This document shows positions 8,652 to 17,586 of a DNA stretch of 64,000 nucleotides, one piece after another. The DNA is from Hormoscilla sp. GUM202 (GTDB lineage: Bacteria; Cyanobacteriota; Cyanobacteriia; Cyanobacteriales; Desertifilaceae), in contig RFFC02000020.1 of assembly GCA_005518205.2 (NCBI GenBank), positions 1 through 64,000 of the forward strand. The letters are read 5' to 3'. The first letter of the stretch is position 1. Each line of letters starts with the position of its first letter. The notes beneath the pieces are model-generated. The model was given only the letters and a program-made list of their open reading frames with translations, did not search any database and had not been told where the DNA came from. Position numbers and translations under genes: made by a program.

Positions 8652-8676
8652 TGAAACCTTCTGTTTCATATTCTCG
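8652..8676. promoter_or_regulatory. 10-bp perfect inverted repeat upstream of thrS
   Basis: AATATGAAAC, five bases, GTTTCATATT: a perfect palindrome about 200 bp upstream of thrS and 270 bp upstream of the DUF2973 start. It could be a protein-binding site or a bidirectional terminator. No T-run follows on either side, so I favour a binding site, weakly. Confidence 0.4.
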
Positions 8677-8869
8677 GTCTCGGGCCGTCCCGGACAACAT
8701 CGGTAAGATAGAGGCTATGAACGGTAGAACTCTAATGTCAGCGATCGGTTTACAGTTATCATTTTCCAGTGCCAAAACATCAGTGCGAGATGGGGCAGGG
8801 TGGTAATTAACTTTCGCTATGCTACATTAGGGTGACGCCCGAACCGACGATATCAAGAAAGAAAGCTGC

Positions 8870-10702
8870 ATGGTTAAGCAAGAGATACCTGGAACGGAAT
8901 TAGAGGAAGTGCAACCGGCCAAAATTCAACTGCCGCGCACTAGCGAGTCGGAGTCGTTGAAAAAAATCCGTCACACGACTTCTCACGTCATGGCCATGGC
9001 GGTGCAAAAGCTGTTTCCTAAGGCCCAGGTGACGATCGGTCCCTGGATCGAGAATGGTTTTTACTATGACTTCGATCATCCAGAACCCTTCACGGAAAAG
9101 GACTTGAAGGCGATCAAGAAGAAGATGATCGAGATCGTCAAGCGGAAATTGCCGGTGATTCGGGAAGAGGTCAGCCGGGAAGAAGCCCAGCGTCGGATCG
9201 CCGAAATTAATGAGCCTTATAAGCTAGAAATCTTAGCAGGATTAGAAGATCCGATCACTATCTACCACCTGGGAGACCAGTGGTGGGATTTATGTGCTGG
9301 TCCTCATCTGGAAAATACGAGGGAGATCGACCCGAAAGCGATTGATTTGGAAAGCGTGGCCGGTGCTTACTGGCGAGGGGATGCCACCAAGGCGCAACTG
9401 CAACGGATTTACGGCACGGCCTGGGAGGCACCGGAACAGCTAACGGAGTACAAGCGCCGCAAGGAAGAAGCCCTCAAGCGGGATCACCGCAAGCTGGGTA
9501 AGGAATTGGGTTTATTTCTGTTTTCCGATCGGGTGGGACCGGGTTTGCCTTTGTGGACGCCCAAAGGAACTGTGGTTAGGAGTCTGCTAGAAGATTTTCT
9601 CAAGCAAGAACAAATCAAACGGGGTTATCAGCAGGTAGTAACGCCCCATATCGGTAGAGTCGATTTGTTCAAGACTTCCGGACATTGGCAGAAATATAAA
9701 GAAGATTTGTTTCCGATGATGGGAGAGTCGGAAGATGAGGGCTTCGTCCTGAAGGCGATGAATTGTCCTTTCCACATCCAAATCTATCAGAACGAGTTGC
9801 GATCGTACCGGGAGTTGCCCATGCGTCTGGCGGAGTTTGGCACTGTCTACCGCTACGAACAATCAGGAGAATTGGGGGGTTTAACGCGGGTGCGAGGCTT
9901 TACCCAGGATGATTCTCACCTGTTCGTGACCCCCGCACAACTGGATGAGGAATTCTTGAATGTGGTAGATTTAACCTTGTCGGTGTTCAAAACTTTGCGC
10001 TTGAGCAATTTTAGAGCCAGACTGAGTTTCCGCGATCCGAATTTGGATAAATATATCGGTTCCGATGAGGCTTGGGAAAAAGCCCAAAACGCCATTCGTC
10101 GGGCGGTGGAAACCTTGGGGATGGAACATTTTGAGGGCATTGGAGAAGCGGCGTTTTACGGTCCCAAGTTGGATTTTATCTTCCGGGATGCCCTGGAACG
10201 TGAGTGGCAGTTGGGTACGGTGCAGGTGGATTATAATTTGCCCGATCGCTTTGATTTGCAGTACGTGGCGGAGGACGGTTCTCGCCAACGGCCAGTCATG
10301 ATTCACCGGGCTCCTTTTGGCTCCCTGGAACGCTTAATTGGCATTTTAATTGAGGAGTATGCAGGAGATTTTCCCCTGTGGTTAGCACCGGTACAAGTGC
10401 GGTTTTTGCCCGTGAGTGACGCGCAGTTGGACTTCGCTAAAGAGGTGGCAGATAAAATGCGTTCCTTTGCCATGCGCGTGGAGGTGGATACTACGGGAGA
10501 TCGCCTGCCGAAGATGATTCGCAATGCTGAGAAACAGAAAATTCCCGTGATGGCGATCGTGGGTGCGAAGGAACTGGAAGATAATACTCTGAGTATTAGA
10601 ACTCGCGCTGCGGGGGTTCCTTCTCAAGATTTAGGCGCTATCCCCGTGGCCGAGGTTATCGACAGGTTGAAAGAGGCGATCTCCAACCATGAGAACTTCT
10701 AA
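8870..10702 (+). CDS. thrS: Threonyl-tRNA synthetase
   Basis: A 610-residue class II aminoacyl-tRNA synthetase that charges tRNA-Thr. The editing domain is shown by HTTSHVMAMA and CAGPHLENT (the HxxxH...C/H set). Catalytic motif 2 is YRYEQSGELGGLTRVRGFTQDDSHLF, split by eye around R-G-F-T-Q-D-D, and zinc ligands include MNCPFH. The C-terminal anticodon-binding domain (LWLAPVQVRFLPVSD...) is complete. The N-terminal TGS domain of the E. coli enzyme is missing; the protein starts almost directly at the editing domain, as in other cyanobacterial ThrRS. The start ATG follows GAAAGAAAGCTGC. It is monocistronic and followed by a repeat field. Confidence 0.97.
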   Translation: MVKQEIPGTELEEVQPAKIQLPRTSESESLKKIRHTTSHVMAMAVQKLFPKAQVTIGPWIENGFYYDFDHPEPFTEKDLKAIKKKMIEIVKRKLPVIREEVSREEAQRRIAEINEPYKLEILAGLEDPITIYHLGDQWWDLCAGPHLENTREIDPKAIDLESVAGAYWRGDATKAQLQRIYGTAWEAPEQLTEYKRRKEEALKRDHRKLGKELGLFLFSDRVGPGLPLWTPKGTVVRSLLEDFLKQEQIKRGYQQVVTPHIGRVDLFKTSGHWQKYKEDLFPMMGESEDEGFVLKAMNCPFHIQIYQNELRSYRELPMRLAEFGTVYRYEQSGELGGLTRVRGFTQDDSHLFVTPAQLDEEFLNVVDLTLSVFKTLRLSNFRARLSFRDPNLDKYIGSDEAWEKAQNAIRRAVETLGMEHFEGIGEAAFYGPKLDFIFRDALEREWQLGTVQVDYNLPDRFDLQYVAEDGSRQRPVMIHRAPFGSLERLIGILIEEYAGDFPLWLAPVQVRFLPVSDAQLDFAKEVADKMRSFAMRVEVDTTGDRLPKMIRNAEKQKIPVMAIVGAKELEDNTLSIRTRAAGVPSQDLGAIPVAEVIDRLKEAISNHENF

Positions 10703-10708
10703 AACTAT

Positions 10709-11039
10709 CTACATCCCGATCATCTGAAACCCGATTGCGCTGCGCGCGCGCCGTAGGGGAACCTTTACATCCCGATCGCGCTGCTACTGCGCAGCTGGGG
10801 ACTGTGGGAAACCTCTACATCCCGATCATCTGAAACCCGATGGCGCTGCGCGCGCGCCGTAGGGGAACCTTTACATCCCGATCGCGCTGCTGCTGCGCAG
10901 CTGGGGGCAGTGGGGGCAAACCTATCTAGCGGAAGATACTGTGGAAAACCTCTACATCCCGATCATCTGAAACTCGATGGCGCTGCGCGCGCGCCGTAGG
11001 AGAACCTTTACATCCCGATCGCGCTGCTGCTGCGCAGCT
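10709..11039. repeat. Three imperfect direct repeats (about 88 bp each)
   Basis: Units start with CTACATCCCGATCATCTGAA at about 10709, 10815 and 10952 and end in GCGCAGCT. Each carries a GC-rich core CGCTGCGCGCGCGCCGTAGG and a second CATCCCGATCGCGCTGC segment. Spacers between units differ (for example AGTGGGGGCAAACCTATC), giving periods of 106 and 137. The segment directly follows thrS. The stretch 11040-11195 holds nothing I can name. Confidence 0.85.
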
Positions 11040-11195
11040 TATATCCGAGTCGTATCCGAGAACGGGCGACACCACTCTCGGACACGACTAAAAGTAAGTA
11101 CGTGGACAAAATTAATTTCACACACTCTCTCGCGCTAGTCTCCATATCCGGAGCATGTCGCCCATGGCTATGTGCAATTATTTTTGTCTAACTAC

Positions 11196-11513
11196 TTAAT
11201 CATCATCTGGGGGCAGTGGGGGCAGCGGCGGACATAAATCCTTATCGATCTTGGACTTCAAATGCTGAGGATATCCTTCTGGGTAAGAAATATCAGGCGA
11301 ATCTTCTGCCATTTGTCTGATAACCCCCAAAGCAGCTAAACAATCTGAGAAAGCTCTATGACCACCATTCAGCGGCTGCCATCTATAATTCCCCCAATAC
11401 TCACTCCAATCGCTTACCCATTGCGAATACCATTCCATAATACAGTCTCCCATCTTTTTCAATCTAATAAGCTCTAGTCCGTATAAATGACAACAGTATT
11501 CAATAATACTTGA
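11196..11513 (-). pseudogene. DnaQ-like 3'-5' exonuclease, C-terminal exon cut by a group II intron
   Basis: Read from 11513 on the minus strand, the frame gives SSIIEYCCHLYGLELIRL, ... MEWYSQWVSDWSEYWGNYRWQPL and NGGHRAFSDCLAALGVIRQM. H-RA-x-x-D is the last catalytic motif (ExoIII) of DEDDh exonucleases, and the tryptophan-rich stretch before it is typical of cyanobacterial DnaQ-type nucleases. The coding frame continues upstream right up to 11513, where the 3' end of a group II intron fragment begins. The N-terminal DxE motif is absent. A TTG at 11460-11462 could start an 88-residue peptide, but without the DxE motif it would be inactive. Confidence 0.7.
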
Positions 11514-11757
11514 ATTAAACTAAGCCATTCCGTCACCGGACCGACTCGTCTTCAGAACCGGACGTGAGACTTTCACCTCATCCGGCTCCTCAGTTTCGCC
11601 ATCTTTGTCATAGATACGGCTTCTTCTGCTACCATCTCTGGCAGACTTGTGGTCGTGGCAATGATCGTGTAGTAACTGAAGGTTGGTGTACCAGTCCTTA
11701 CCACCACGTATGGTAGGCATGATGTGGTCCACTTCCCATCGGTCATTATCTTTGAAC
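11514..11757 (-). mobile_element. 5'-truncated group II intron: HNH tail, domain V and VI
   Basis: The minus strand encodes LTFKDNDRWEVDHIMPT, then GGKDWYTNLQLLHDHCHD: the HNH endonuclease tail of a group II intron reverse transcriptase. Next comes a textbook domain V at 11554-11588 (GAGCCGGATGAGGTGAAAGT / CTCACGTCCGGTTC) and a domain VI-like stretch ending TTTAAT at 11514. Everything upstream of the HNH motif (ribozyme domains I-IV and the RT) is missing. The fragment starts abruptly inside the integrase remnant at about 11757. It is not related at nucleotide level to the full intron at 50663 beyond shared architecture. Confidence 0.85.
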
Positions 11758-12347
11758 GTCAGGCGATATCGTCCCACTCCAGCCCGATGGCTTCGCTCGG
11801 GCGGCAACCAGTGAAGAAGCAAAACCGCACGTAATTATAAAAGTGGCTTTCCTGGAATGCTTGGATGATGGCGTCGCGTTCGGCAGCGGTAAATGCATTG
11901 ATAGGAGTTTTGGCTTTTTTGAAGGCTTTGCGTACTTTTTCCGTGAATCCCTCAAATGGGGATTTGTCTAATGCAACTAGATTCCGCTCGATCGCCCAAT
12001 TAAAACAAGCGTTCAACTGCATCATCAATTGGCGAGCGATATCGGGGGACCATCTGGATATTGCCCAATCGTATATCTGGTAAGCCTGGTCGGAAGTCAA
12101 CTCTGCTGTTACATCGAAAAACGGAGATCGCCTCAGCCGCTTCAGAGTTCCCTAGTAGCTGATTGTCCAGGTACTTGGTTTCACCAGATCTTGACGAGAG
12201 GTTATGTATTTTTCGTATAGCTTTGCTAGTGAGACTGGTATAACTTTGTCGTCATCAGGGTGAGAGCGAAGTTTCTCCCTCAGTCCGGACCCCTACTTTC
12301 CCTTTGTACCGGTGGTTGCGTTTTTGAGAAGATGTTTTCTTTGTCAT
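11758..12347 (-). pseudogene. Tyrosine recombinase (phage/plasmid integrase type), broken
   Basis: Pieces of one integrase lie in order but in different frames. An N-terminal basic segment starts MTKKTSSQKRNHRYKGKVGV. Then comes DDDKVIPVSLAKLYEKYITS and STWTIS, up to a stop. The next piece is TLKRLRRSPFFDVTAELTS. The SAM-like core-binding domain follows (ARQLMMQLNACFNWAIERNL). The last piece is the opening of the catalytic domain, FYNYVRFCFFTGCRPSEAIG, which contains the first catalytic Arg. The gene is then cut at about 11757 by the intron fragment, so the H-x-x-R and Tyr motifs are gone. At least two frameshifts plus a truncation make it a clear relic. Confidence 0.8.
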
Positions 12348-12686
12348 GGGAGTTTGAGTATGATTTGAGTATGAGATGTTCCTAAGTCTCACATCTAAAT
12401 ATCTTAGATTCATTGTCTCGCAAGGGTTTCGGGAAAATACTTCAAGGTTTTGCCATAAATTCCTCCTGGGGAGTCCTGGGGAGTGGGGAGTGGGCGCATC
12501 CAATATGAGCGGGGAGTACCAAAAATAAGGCATCACAGATGGCCCCACCAAGCAGGTTATGGAAAGCATTGCCCTAACCCCTAACCCCGCCCCTTGTCCC
12601 CCTTGTCTTCACCAGTCCCCCTTGTCTTCCTTTTCCTCCTCCCCCAACCTCACCGATACGCCCAATGACAACCAAAGTCGGAATTT
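12348..12686. other. Noncoding stretch
   Basis: No credible gene. It contains GGGGAGT tandem-like runs at about 12472-12495 and a pyrimidine-rich tract (repeated CCCCTTGTC) at 12585-12650. It separates the integrase relic from the S1 gene. Confidence 0.6.
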
Positions 12687-12980
12687 TCAGGGGAACGAGA
12701 GCTTTGTGTAGAACGCGCTCGCTTGGCGTTCAAATATCTCGCGGCAATTACTCTCGTTGTATCCAACCACGACAGCCCCTATAGTTGTGCCAATTTCAGG
12801 ATACATTTCTTCACTCATCTCTCCCGAATCTAAAAAGTCAGGAATTTTAATCAGCCCCTTGACTAAAGATTCGCCAATATCGACAAAAACGCCAAAAGGC
12901 GCATGAAACTCTACCTTACCCTGAACGAACCCACCTATTTCGTACTTGGATTTAATTTGCTGCCAACTTTTCCTATCCAT
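12687..12980 (-). CDS. Single S1-domain RNA-binding protein
   Basis: A 97-residue protein whose centre is an S1/OB fold: GGFVQGKVEFHAPFGVFVDIG, then LVKGLIKIPDF and IGTTIGAVVVGYNE. The pattern G-x-V-x(4-6)-FGVFVD(I/L)-G...GL(I/V) is the S1 hallmark. Small free-standing S1 proteins of this type have no fixed role; binding RNA or ribosomes is the general expectation. The start codon lies within the first copy of a 65-bp tandem duplication, so the upstream region is duplicated. No neighbours are obviously cotranscribed. Confidence 0.75.
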   Translation of the reverse strand: MDRKSWQQIKSKYEIGGFVQGKVEFHAPFGVFVDIGESLVKGLIKIPDFLDSGEMSEEMYPEIGTTIGAVVVGYNESNCREIFERQASAFYTKLSFP

Positions 12981-13102
12981 TTTATAATTAATGGTTGTTC
13001 TATCAGGTATGATGGTGGGCGGTGCCCACCCTACCAGCTATCCATTTTATAATTAATGGTTGCTCTATCAGGTATGAGGGTGGGCGCCGCCCACCCTATA
13101 GG
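12973..13102. repeat. 65-bp tandem duplication over the S1 gene start
   Basis: CTATCCATTTTATAATTAAT begins at 12973 and again at 13038; copies differ at a few positions (TGTTC/TGCTC, GATGG/GAGGG). Each copy ends in a GGTGGGCGGTGCCCACC-type hairpin. The first copy includes the ATG of the S1 gene. The second copy thus carries a duplicated upstream ATG and hairpin between this gene and the downstream end of the ctp gene. Confidence 0.85.
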
Positions 13103-13103
13103 C

Positions 13104-14348
13104 TTATGCTGCATCTGCCAACATCATATCAGAAGTCAACAATTCTACAGCCGCCTGATATTGCTGGTCAGCTTCCGTCCCCAGTTGGTCGAGAGTAATT
13201 TGGTTCAGAGGCACTATTTTATCTGGCTGGATTCCCAATTTGTTAATATCAGTGCGATCGGGAGTCTCATACTTGGCAATAGTCACTACCAAACCAGAAC
13301 CATCCGACAAGTCAAACAAAGACTGGATCAAACCTTTGCCAAAGGTTTTCTCTCCCACCAGCAGGGCCCGATGGTTATCATGTAAAGCACCAGCCAGAAT
13401 TTCACTAGCACTAGCAGTGCCTTGATTCACCAACACCACCAAAGGATCGTCAGTCAATGCCGAACCCGTCGCATCGAAGCTATCCAACATTCCTTGGCGA
13501 TTCACTGCATAGACGATCGTACCATCATCCAGCCAGAGACGAGCAATCTCAATCCCTGCGGTCAACAAACCACCGGGGTTATTCCGCAAGTCCAAAATGT
13601 AAGCCCCAGCACCCTCTTCCTCCAAGCGATCGATCGCATCGGATACCTCTTGGGTGGCATTGGCGTTGAATTGGGATAGGCGAATATACCCGATATTCAA
13701 GCTATTTCCCTGCCCTTCTACTACCCGCAATTGGGCAGTTACAGGGTTCAGAGTAATCCGATCGCGCACCAGTTCGACATCGAATATTGCCTCCCCCTCA
13801 CGTTCTACTGTCAGTGTCACCAGAGTACCCGCCGGTCCCCGCATCCGGTTAGCCGCCTCTTCTAAGGTCATGGACGAGGTTAACACCCCATCAATCTTCA
13901 GGATCAGATCGAGTGGTTGCAGCCCCGCTGCGGATGCTGGCGAACCCGCGATCGGGGCGATCGCCGTTAACACCCCCGTTTCCCCATCCATTGCTATCTG
14001 TAACCCCACCCCTGTCAGCTCTCCAGAAGTGCTAATCTCTAAGCTTTTATACTCATGAGGTGGCAAAAATCGGGTATAAGGGTCACCTAAACTATCGAGC
14101 ATTTTGTCGATCGCCTCATAAGTCTGCTCTCTTGTGGCCAGAGATGACTTCTTCGTTCCCTGACGGACTAGCCACCAGTTCTGGCTATTGAAGCTATCAT
14201 CCAGATAGGCGCGATTGACAAGGCGCCAGACTTCATTGAACAGCTTCTGGTTATCCGTCAGAGCCTCAGCAGCAGGCGAACAGGAGGTCAGGGCGATCGC
14301 CAGTGGCAGCAGAAATGAAAATCCCATCCAGACAAGTCGCTTATACAT
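13104..14348 (-). CDS. Carboxyl-terminal processing protease (S41, CtpA/B/C type)
   Basis: A 414-residue exported protease. The N-terminal signal ends in a lipobox-like ALTSC. A PDZ domain follows (GVGLQIAMDGETGVLTAIAPIAGSPASAAGLQPLD). The S41 catalytic core has GTASASEI for the nucleophile Ser and GEKTFGKGLIQ for the general-base Lys. In cyanobacteria one member of the family (CtpA) processes the C-terminus of photosystem II D1; others have different or unknown substrates, and sequence alone does not tell which this is. It is divergent from petB, 72 bp apart, so the two share a promoter region. Confidence 0.92.
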   Translation of the reverse strand: MYKRLVWMGFSFLLPLAIALTSCSPAAEALTDNQKLFNEVWRLVNRAYLDDSFNSQNWWLVRQGTKKSSLATREQTYEAIDKMLDSLGDPYTRFLPPHEYKSLEISTSGELTGVGLQIAMDGETGVLTAIAPIAGSPASAAGLQPLDLILKIDGVLTSSMTLEEAANRMRGPAGTLVTLTVEREGEAIFDVELVRDRITLNPVTAQLRVVEGQGNSLNIGYIRLSQFNANATQEVSDAIDRLEEEGAGAYILDLRNNPGGLLTAGIEIARLWLDDGTIVYAVNRQGMLDSFDATGSALTDDPLVVLVNQGTASASEILAGALHDNHRALLVGEKTFGKGLIQSLFDLSDGSGLVVTIAKYETPDRTDINKLGIQPDKIVPLNQITLDQLGTEADQQYQAAVELLTSDMMLADAA

Positions 14349-14420
14349 AATCTCCCCTTAAGCTTTCGTCTATGTTACAGTTTGAAAAGTGTTCGATAAA
14401 TATTTAGGACCCTTGGCTTC

Positions 14421-15089
14421 ATGTTTACCAAGCAGGTAACAGAATCAAAAATATACAACTGGTTTCAAGAACGCCTGGAAATCGAGGCGATCTCCGAAGA
14501 TATCACTAGCAAGTATGTCCCACCCCACGTCAACATCTTCTACTGCCTGGGGGGGATAACCCTGATGTGCTTCTTAATCCAGTTTGCCACTGGATTCGCC
14601 ATGACCTTCTATTACAAGCCAACGGTAGCCGAAGCCTTCACCTCAGTGCAATACCTGATGAATGAGGTGAGCTTCGGCTGGCTGATCCGTTCCGTCCACC
14701 GTTGGTCTGCCAGCATGATGGTGCTGATGATGATCCTGCATATCTTCCGGGTGTACCTCACCGGTGGTTTCAAAAAGCCCCGGGAACTGACCTGGGTAAC
14801 GGGGGTAGTACTAGCCGTGATCACCGTTTCCTTTGGTGTAACGGGCTACTCTCTACCTTGGGATCAGGTGGGATACTGGGCTGTGAAGATTGTCAGCGGC
14901 GTGCCAGAAGCGATTCCAGTAGTGGGATCGATGATCGTGGAACTGATGCGCGGTGGTACCGCCGTCGGTCAAGGGACCTTGACCCGTTTCTACAGTCTCC
15001 ACACCTTCGTTCTGCCCTGGATGATCGCTGTCTTCATGCTGTTGCACTTCTTAATGATTCGCAAGCAGGGCATCTCTGGTCCGTTGTAA
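14421..15089 (+). CDS. petB: Cytochrome b6
   Basis: A 222-residue core subunit of the thylakoid cytochrome b6f complex, carrying electrons from plastoquinol and contributing to proton translocation. The N-terminus [20 protein letters not shown] and [16 protein letters not shown] include Cys35, the covalent attachment site of heme c(n). Four transmembrane helices carry paired His ligands, seen as [29 protein letters not shown] and LLHFLMIR. The sequence is very conserved and complete. It starts the petB-petD pair, 59 bp before petD. Confidence 0.99.
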   Translation: MFTKQVTESKIYNWFQERLEIEAISEDITSKYVPPHVNIFYCLGGITLMCFLIQFATGFAMTFYYKPTVAEAFTSVQYLMNEVSFGWLIRSVHRWSASMMVLMMILHIFRVYLTGGFKKPRELTWVTGVVLAVITVSFGVTGYSLPWDQVGYWAVKIVSGVPEAIPVVGSMIVELMRGGTAVGQGTLTRFYSLHTFVLPWMIAVFMLLHFLMIRKQGISGPL

Positions 15090-15148
15090 TCATATTGGTG
15101 ACTGGTGAGGTGAAAACTCGCCAACAATAGAAAAGGAGAACAAAAACT

Positions 15149-15631
15149 ATGGCAACAGAAAAAAAGCCAGATCTGAGCGATCCGAAGCTACGGGTAAAAT
15201 TGGCACAAGGCATGGGTCATAACTACTACGGTGAACCCGCTTGGCCGAATGACCTGTTGTACGTCTTCCCGGTGGTGATGCTGGGAACCCTCACCTGTAT
15301 CGTGGCCCTGGCAGTGTTAGACCCGGCAATGATCGGCGAACCAGCAGACCCCTTTGCGACGCCTCTGGAAATTCTGCCAGAGTGGTACTTCTATCCAGTG
15401 TTCCAAATTCTGCGGACTGTTCCCAATAAACTCCTGGGAGTCTTGATGATGACTTCAGTACCTCTGGGTCTGATCCTGGTTCCGTTTATCGAGAACGTCA
15501 ACAAGTTCCAAAATCCCTTCCGGCGTCCGGTGGCAACGACTGTGTTTTTGATTGGCACCCTCGTTACCCTCTGGTTGGGTATTGGCGCTACTTTCCCGAT
15601 CGATGAATCCTTTACTCTCGGTCTGTTCTAA
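15149..15631 (+). CDS. petD: Cytochrome b6f complex subunit IV
   Basis: The 160-residue partner of cytochrome b6, equivalent to the C-terminal half of mitochondrial cytochrome b. It has three transmembrane helices and the quinol-site PEWY motif ([14 protein letters not shown]). The N-terminal [30 protein letters not shown] is canonical. AAAAGGAGAACAAAAACT supplies a strong ribosome site. It is cotranscribed with petB by position. A stem at 15642-15694 directly after the stop may end the transcript. Confidence 0.99.
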   Translation: MATEKKPDLSDPKLRVKLAQGMGHNYYGEPAWPNDLLYVFPVVMLGTLTCIVALAVLDPAMIGEPADPFATPLEILPEWYFYPVFQILRTVPNKLLGVLMMTSVPLGLILVPFIENVNKFQNPFRRPVATTVFLIGTLVTLWLGIGATFPIDESFTLGLF

Positions 15632-15641
15632 AAAAACTGAC

Positions 15642-15694
15642 TTGACGCCTGCTGTTTGGTGCGGATGTAGGTCTGCTCAACATAAGCAGGCGTC
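15642..15694 (+). terminator. Candidate hairpin after petD
   Basis: GACGCCTGCT at 15642-15651 pairs with AGCAGGCGTC at 15685-15694. The stem is perfect over ten bases but the loop is 33 bases and no T-run follows, so termination is plausible rather than shown. The right arm overlaps the first MITE target duplication (15691-15698). Confidence 0.4.
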
Positions 15695-15819
15695 ATTAGG
15701 CGTTGCACAATTACGGGATGATGGGCATAGTTGCAGAAGTCTTAAACCTAGACTACAAGCCAGTTTCAGTTATGTGCAAAAAAGGGCATCATCCCCAAAA
15801 TGTGCAACGCCCGTCATTA
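15691..15819. mobile_element. 113-bp MITE with perfect 8-bp target duplication
   Basis: CGTCATTA at 15691-15698 is repeated at 15812-15819. Between them the element begins GGCGTTGCACA and ends TGTGCAACGCC. After a 5-base mismatch the arms match again (GGGATGATG/CATCATCCC), so the inverted ends span about 28 bases. There is no ORF of its own. The right arm supplies the last codons and stop of the receiver-GGDEF-EAL gene. Confidence 0.88.
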
Positions 15820-17543
15820 TATTGGGGATTGATGGTCGCCATGAATTCGATTACCTCTTGGCCGTCGATTGGTCGAGAGAAAAGGTATCCCTGTCCGTAT
15901 TCGCAGTCGAGCGATCGCAGGATATCCCGCTGCTGTGGTGTCTCTATCCCTTCGGCAATCACATCCAATCCCAGAGAGTGAGCGAGGGTAATAATAGCTT
16001 TGGCTATATCAAAGTCTTTGCCATGCCCCTCAATGTTGTCAACAAACGAACGGTCAAGCTTCAGAGTATCGATCGGCAGACGTTGCAGATAGGAAAAAGA
16101 AGAATAGCCAGTGCCAAAGTCATCCATAGACAACTGTATCTGTCTTTGTTTAAATTGCTCCAGCAAGGCGATCGCAGCGGCACTATTCTGCATCAGAATG
16201 CTTTCGGTAATCTCTAGCTTCAAATAGGACCCACTCAAAGAGAGCCTCCGCAGCAACTCGTCAAGGAACTGTAGTAAAAGGGAATGCCATAGCTGCATGC
16301 CAGAGAGATTGACACTGACTCGGAAATGGTCGGGCAAGCGATCGCGCCAGATACTCAACTGTCGGCAAGCTTCTGACAAGACCCATTCACCCAGAGGAAT
16401 AATCAGTCCCGTTTCTTCTGCCAGGGGAATAAACTCAGTCGGGGAAACCAGTCCCCTGGTGGGATGCTGCCACCTCACCAGGACTTCAAAACCCACAATC
16501 TCGTCAGTTTTCAGCGAGACAATGGGCTGATAATTGAGATGTAACTGTTGCAATTTAATGGCCCGTTGCAGGTCCGCTTCCAAATGTAGACGATAGATCG
16601 CCTTTGCCTGCATACTTAGATCGAATATAACTGTGCTAGCAGAGGAGGGCATCTTCCCATAATGCATGGCCGTGTCAGCGGCCCGCAGAAATTCTTCCGG
16701 TTGGTGATAACCGATATTGCTGAAAACAATTCCAATACTGGTAGTCGATGACATCACAGTCCCGTTGAAGTTAAAAGGCAATTCCAGGGCCATATGGATA
16801 TCGGAAGCTTTTTGGACAGCCTGCTGTTCCTGGATATCCTTCAGCAAGATGGCGAATTCATTTTCCCCTACATGAGCTATGATATCTTTGGGCCCCACAC
16901 AGGTCTTTAACCGACTAGCCACCTCCACCAATAAGCGATCGGCTTGTTCGTGACCAAAGCTGTATTTAAACCTCCTGTAGCGGTCTAGGTCCAGAAATAA
17001 AACTGCGAATAGACAACCCTGCTGTGAGTCTTCGAGACATTGGCGAATCTCTTCTAGCATCTGATAACGATTGGGCAGATCTGTCAGTCGATCGTAAGCA
17101 GCCTGGTATTGTAGTTGTGCCATCGCCTGTTGCAGTTGCTGCTGTTGTGCCTTCATTTGCTCCACCAACTTCAGGGTTTTTTTGATAGTAATTTCTAAAT
17201 CCTGAAAGTCGATCGGCTTGAGCAGGAAGTCAAAAGCACCAAAGTTCATCGCTGTCCTAATATTTTGGAGCTCCCCATAACCTGACACCACCACCGTCTT
17301 GATATTCGGATCGATTTTGAGGACTTTTTCTAATAAGGTGAGACCATCCATTTCTGGCATGTTGATATCAGTCAAGATCATATCGATCTGCGGTTCCGTT
17401 TCCAATTTTCGCAGTGCCTCTACCCCAGTATGAACAAATAACAACTCGAACTCTTTAGCTTTGATATTTTTTCGGAATCGCTGTTTGATTAAACGTTCTA
17501 ACTCTAACTCGTCATCCACGACGAGGATTTTTGCTGGTTTCAT
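15789..17543 (-). CDS. Response regulator with degenerate GGDEF and EAL domains
   Basis: A 584-residue cytoplasmic c-di-GMP signalling protein. Receiver domain: residues 1-125, acidic D10/D11, phospho-acceptor D59 in LTDINMPEMDG, and K in LLKPIDF. A glutamine-rich coiled linker follows. In the GGDEF domain the signature is changed to VGENEF, so it is probably not a cyclase. The EAL domain keeps EVLVRWQHP, VNLSG, EITES, DDFGTGYSS, KLDRSF and AEGIET, so phosphodiesterase activity is likely. The last seven residues (GRCTFWG) and the stop are encoded by a MITE; without it the end would be ACLC. It lies next to a decayed histidine kinase, its likely former partner. Confidence 0.93.
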   Translation of the reverse strand: MKPAKILVVDDELELERLIKQRFRKNIKAKEFELLFVHTGVEALRKLETEPQIDMILTDINMPEMDGLTLLEKVLKIDPNIKTVVVSGYGELQNIRTAMNFGAFDFLLKPIDFQDLEITIKKTLKLVEQMKAQQQQLQQAMAQLQYQAAYDRLTDLPNRYQMLEEIRQCLEDSQQGCLFAVLFLDLDRYRRFKYSFGHEQADRLLVEVASRLKTCVGPKDIIAHVGENEFAILLKDIQEQQAVQKASDIHMALELPFNFNGTVMSSTTSIGIVFSNIGYHQPEEFLRAADTAMHYGKMPSSASTVIFDLSMQAKAIYRLHLEADLQRAIKLQQLHLNYQPIVSLKTDEIVGFEVLVRWQHPTRGLVSPTEFIPLAEETGLIIPLGEWVLSEACRQLSIWRDRLPDHFRVSVNLSGMQLWHSLLLQFLDELLRRLSLSGSYLKLEITESILMQNSAAAIALLEQFKQRQIQLSMDDFGTGYSSFSYLQRLPIDTLKLDRSFVDNIEGHGKDFDIAKAIITLAHSLGLDVIAEGIETPQQRDILRSLDCEYGQGYLFSRPIDGQEVIEFMATINPQYNDGRCTFWG

Positions 17544-17586
17544 AGCCTTTTTCCTACTGCATTTAGATTCTCGTTCTTAAGTATAA

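Noticed and set aside
13654-14058. 134-residue plus-strand ORF opposite the carboxyl-terminal protease
   Set aside because: Ser/Arg/Ile-rich shadow frame of a well-defined protease; no independent support.
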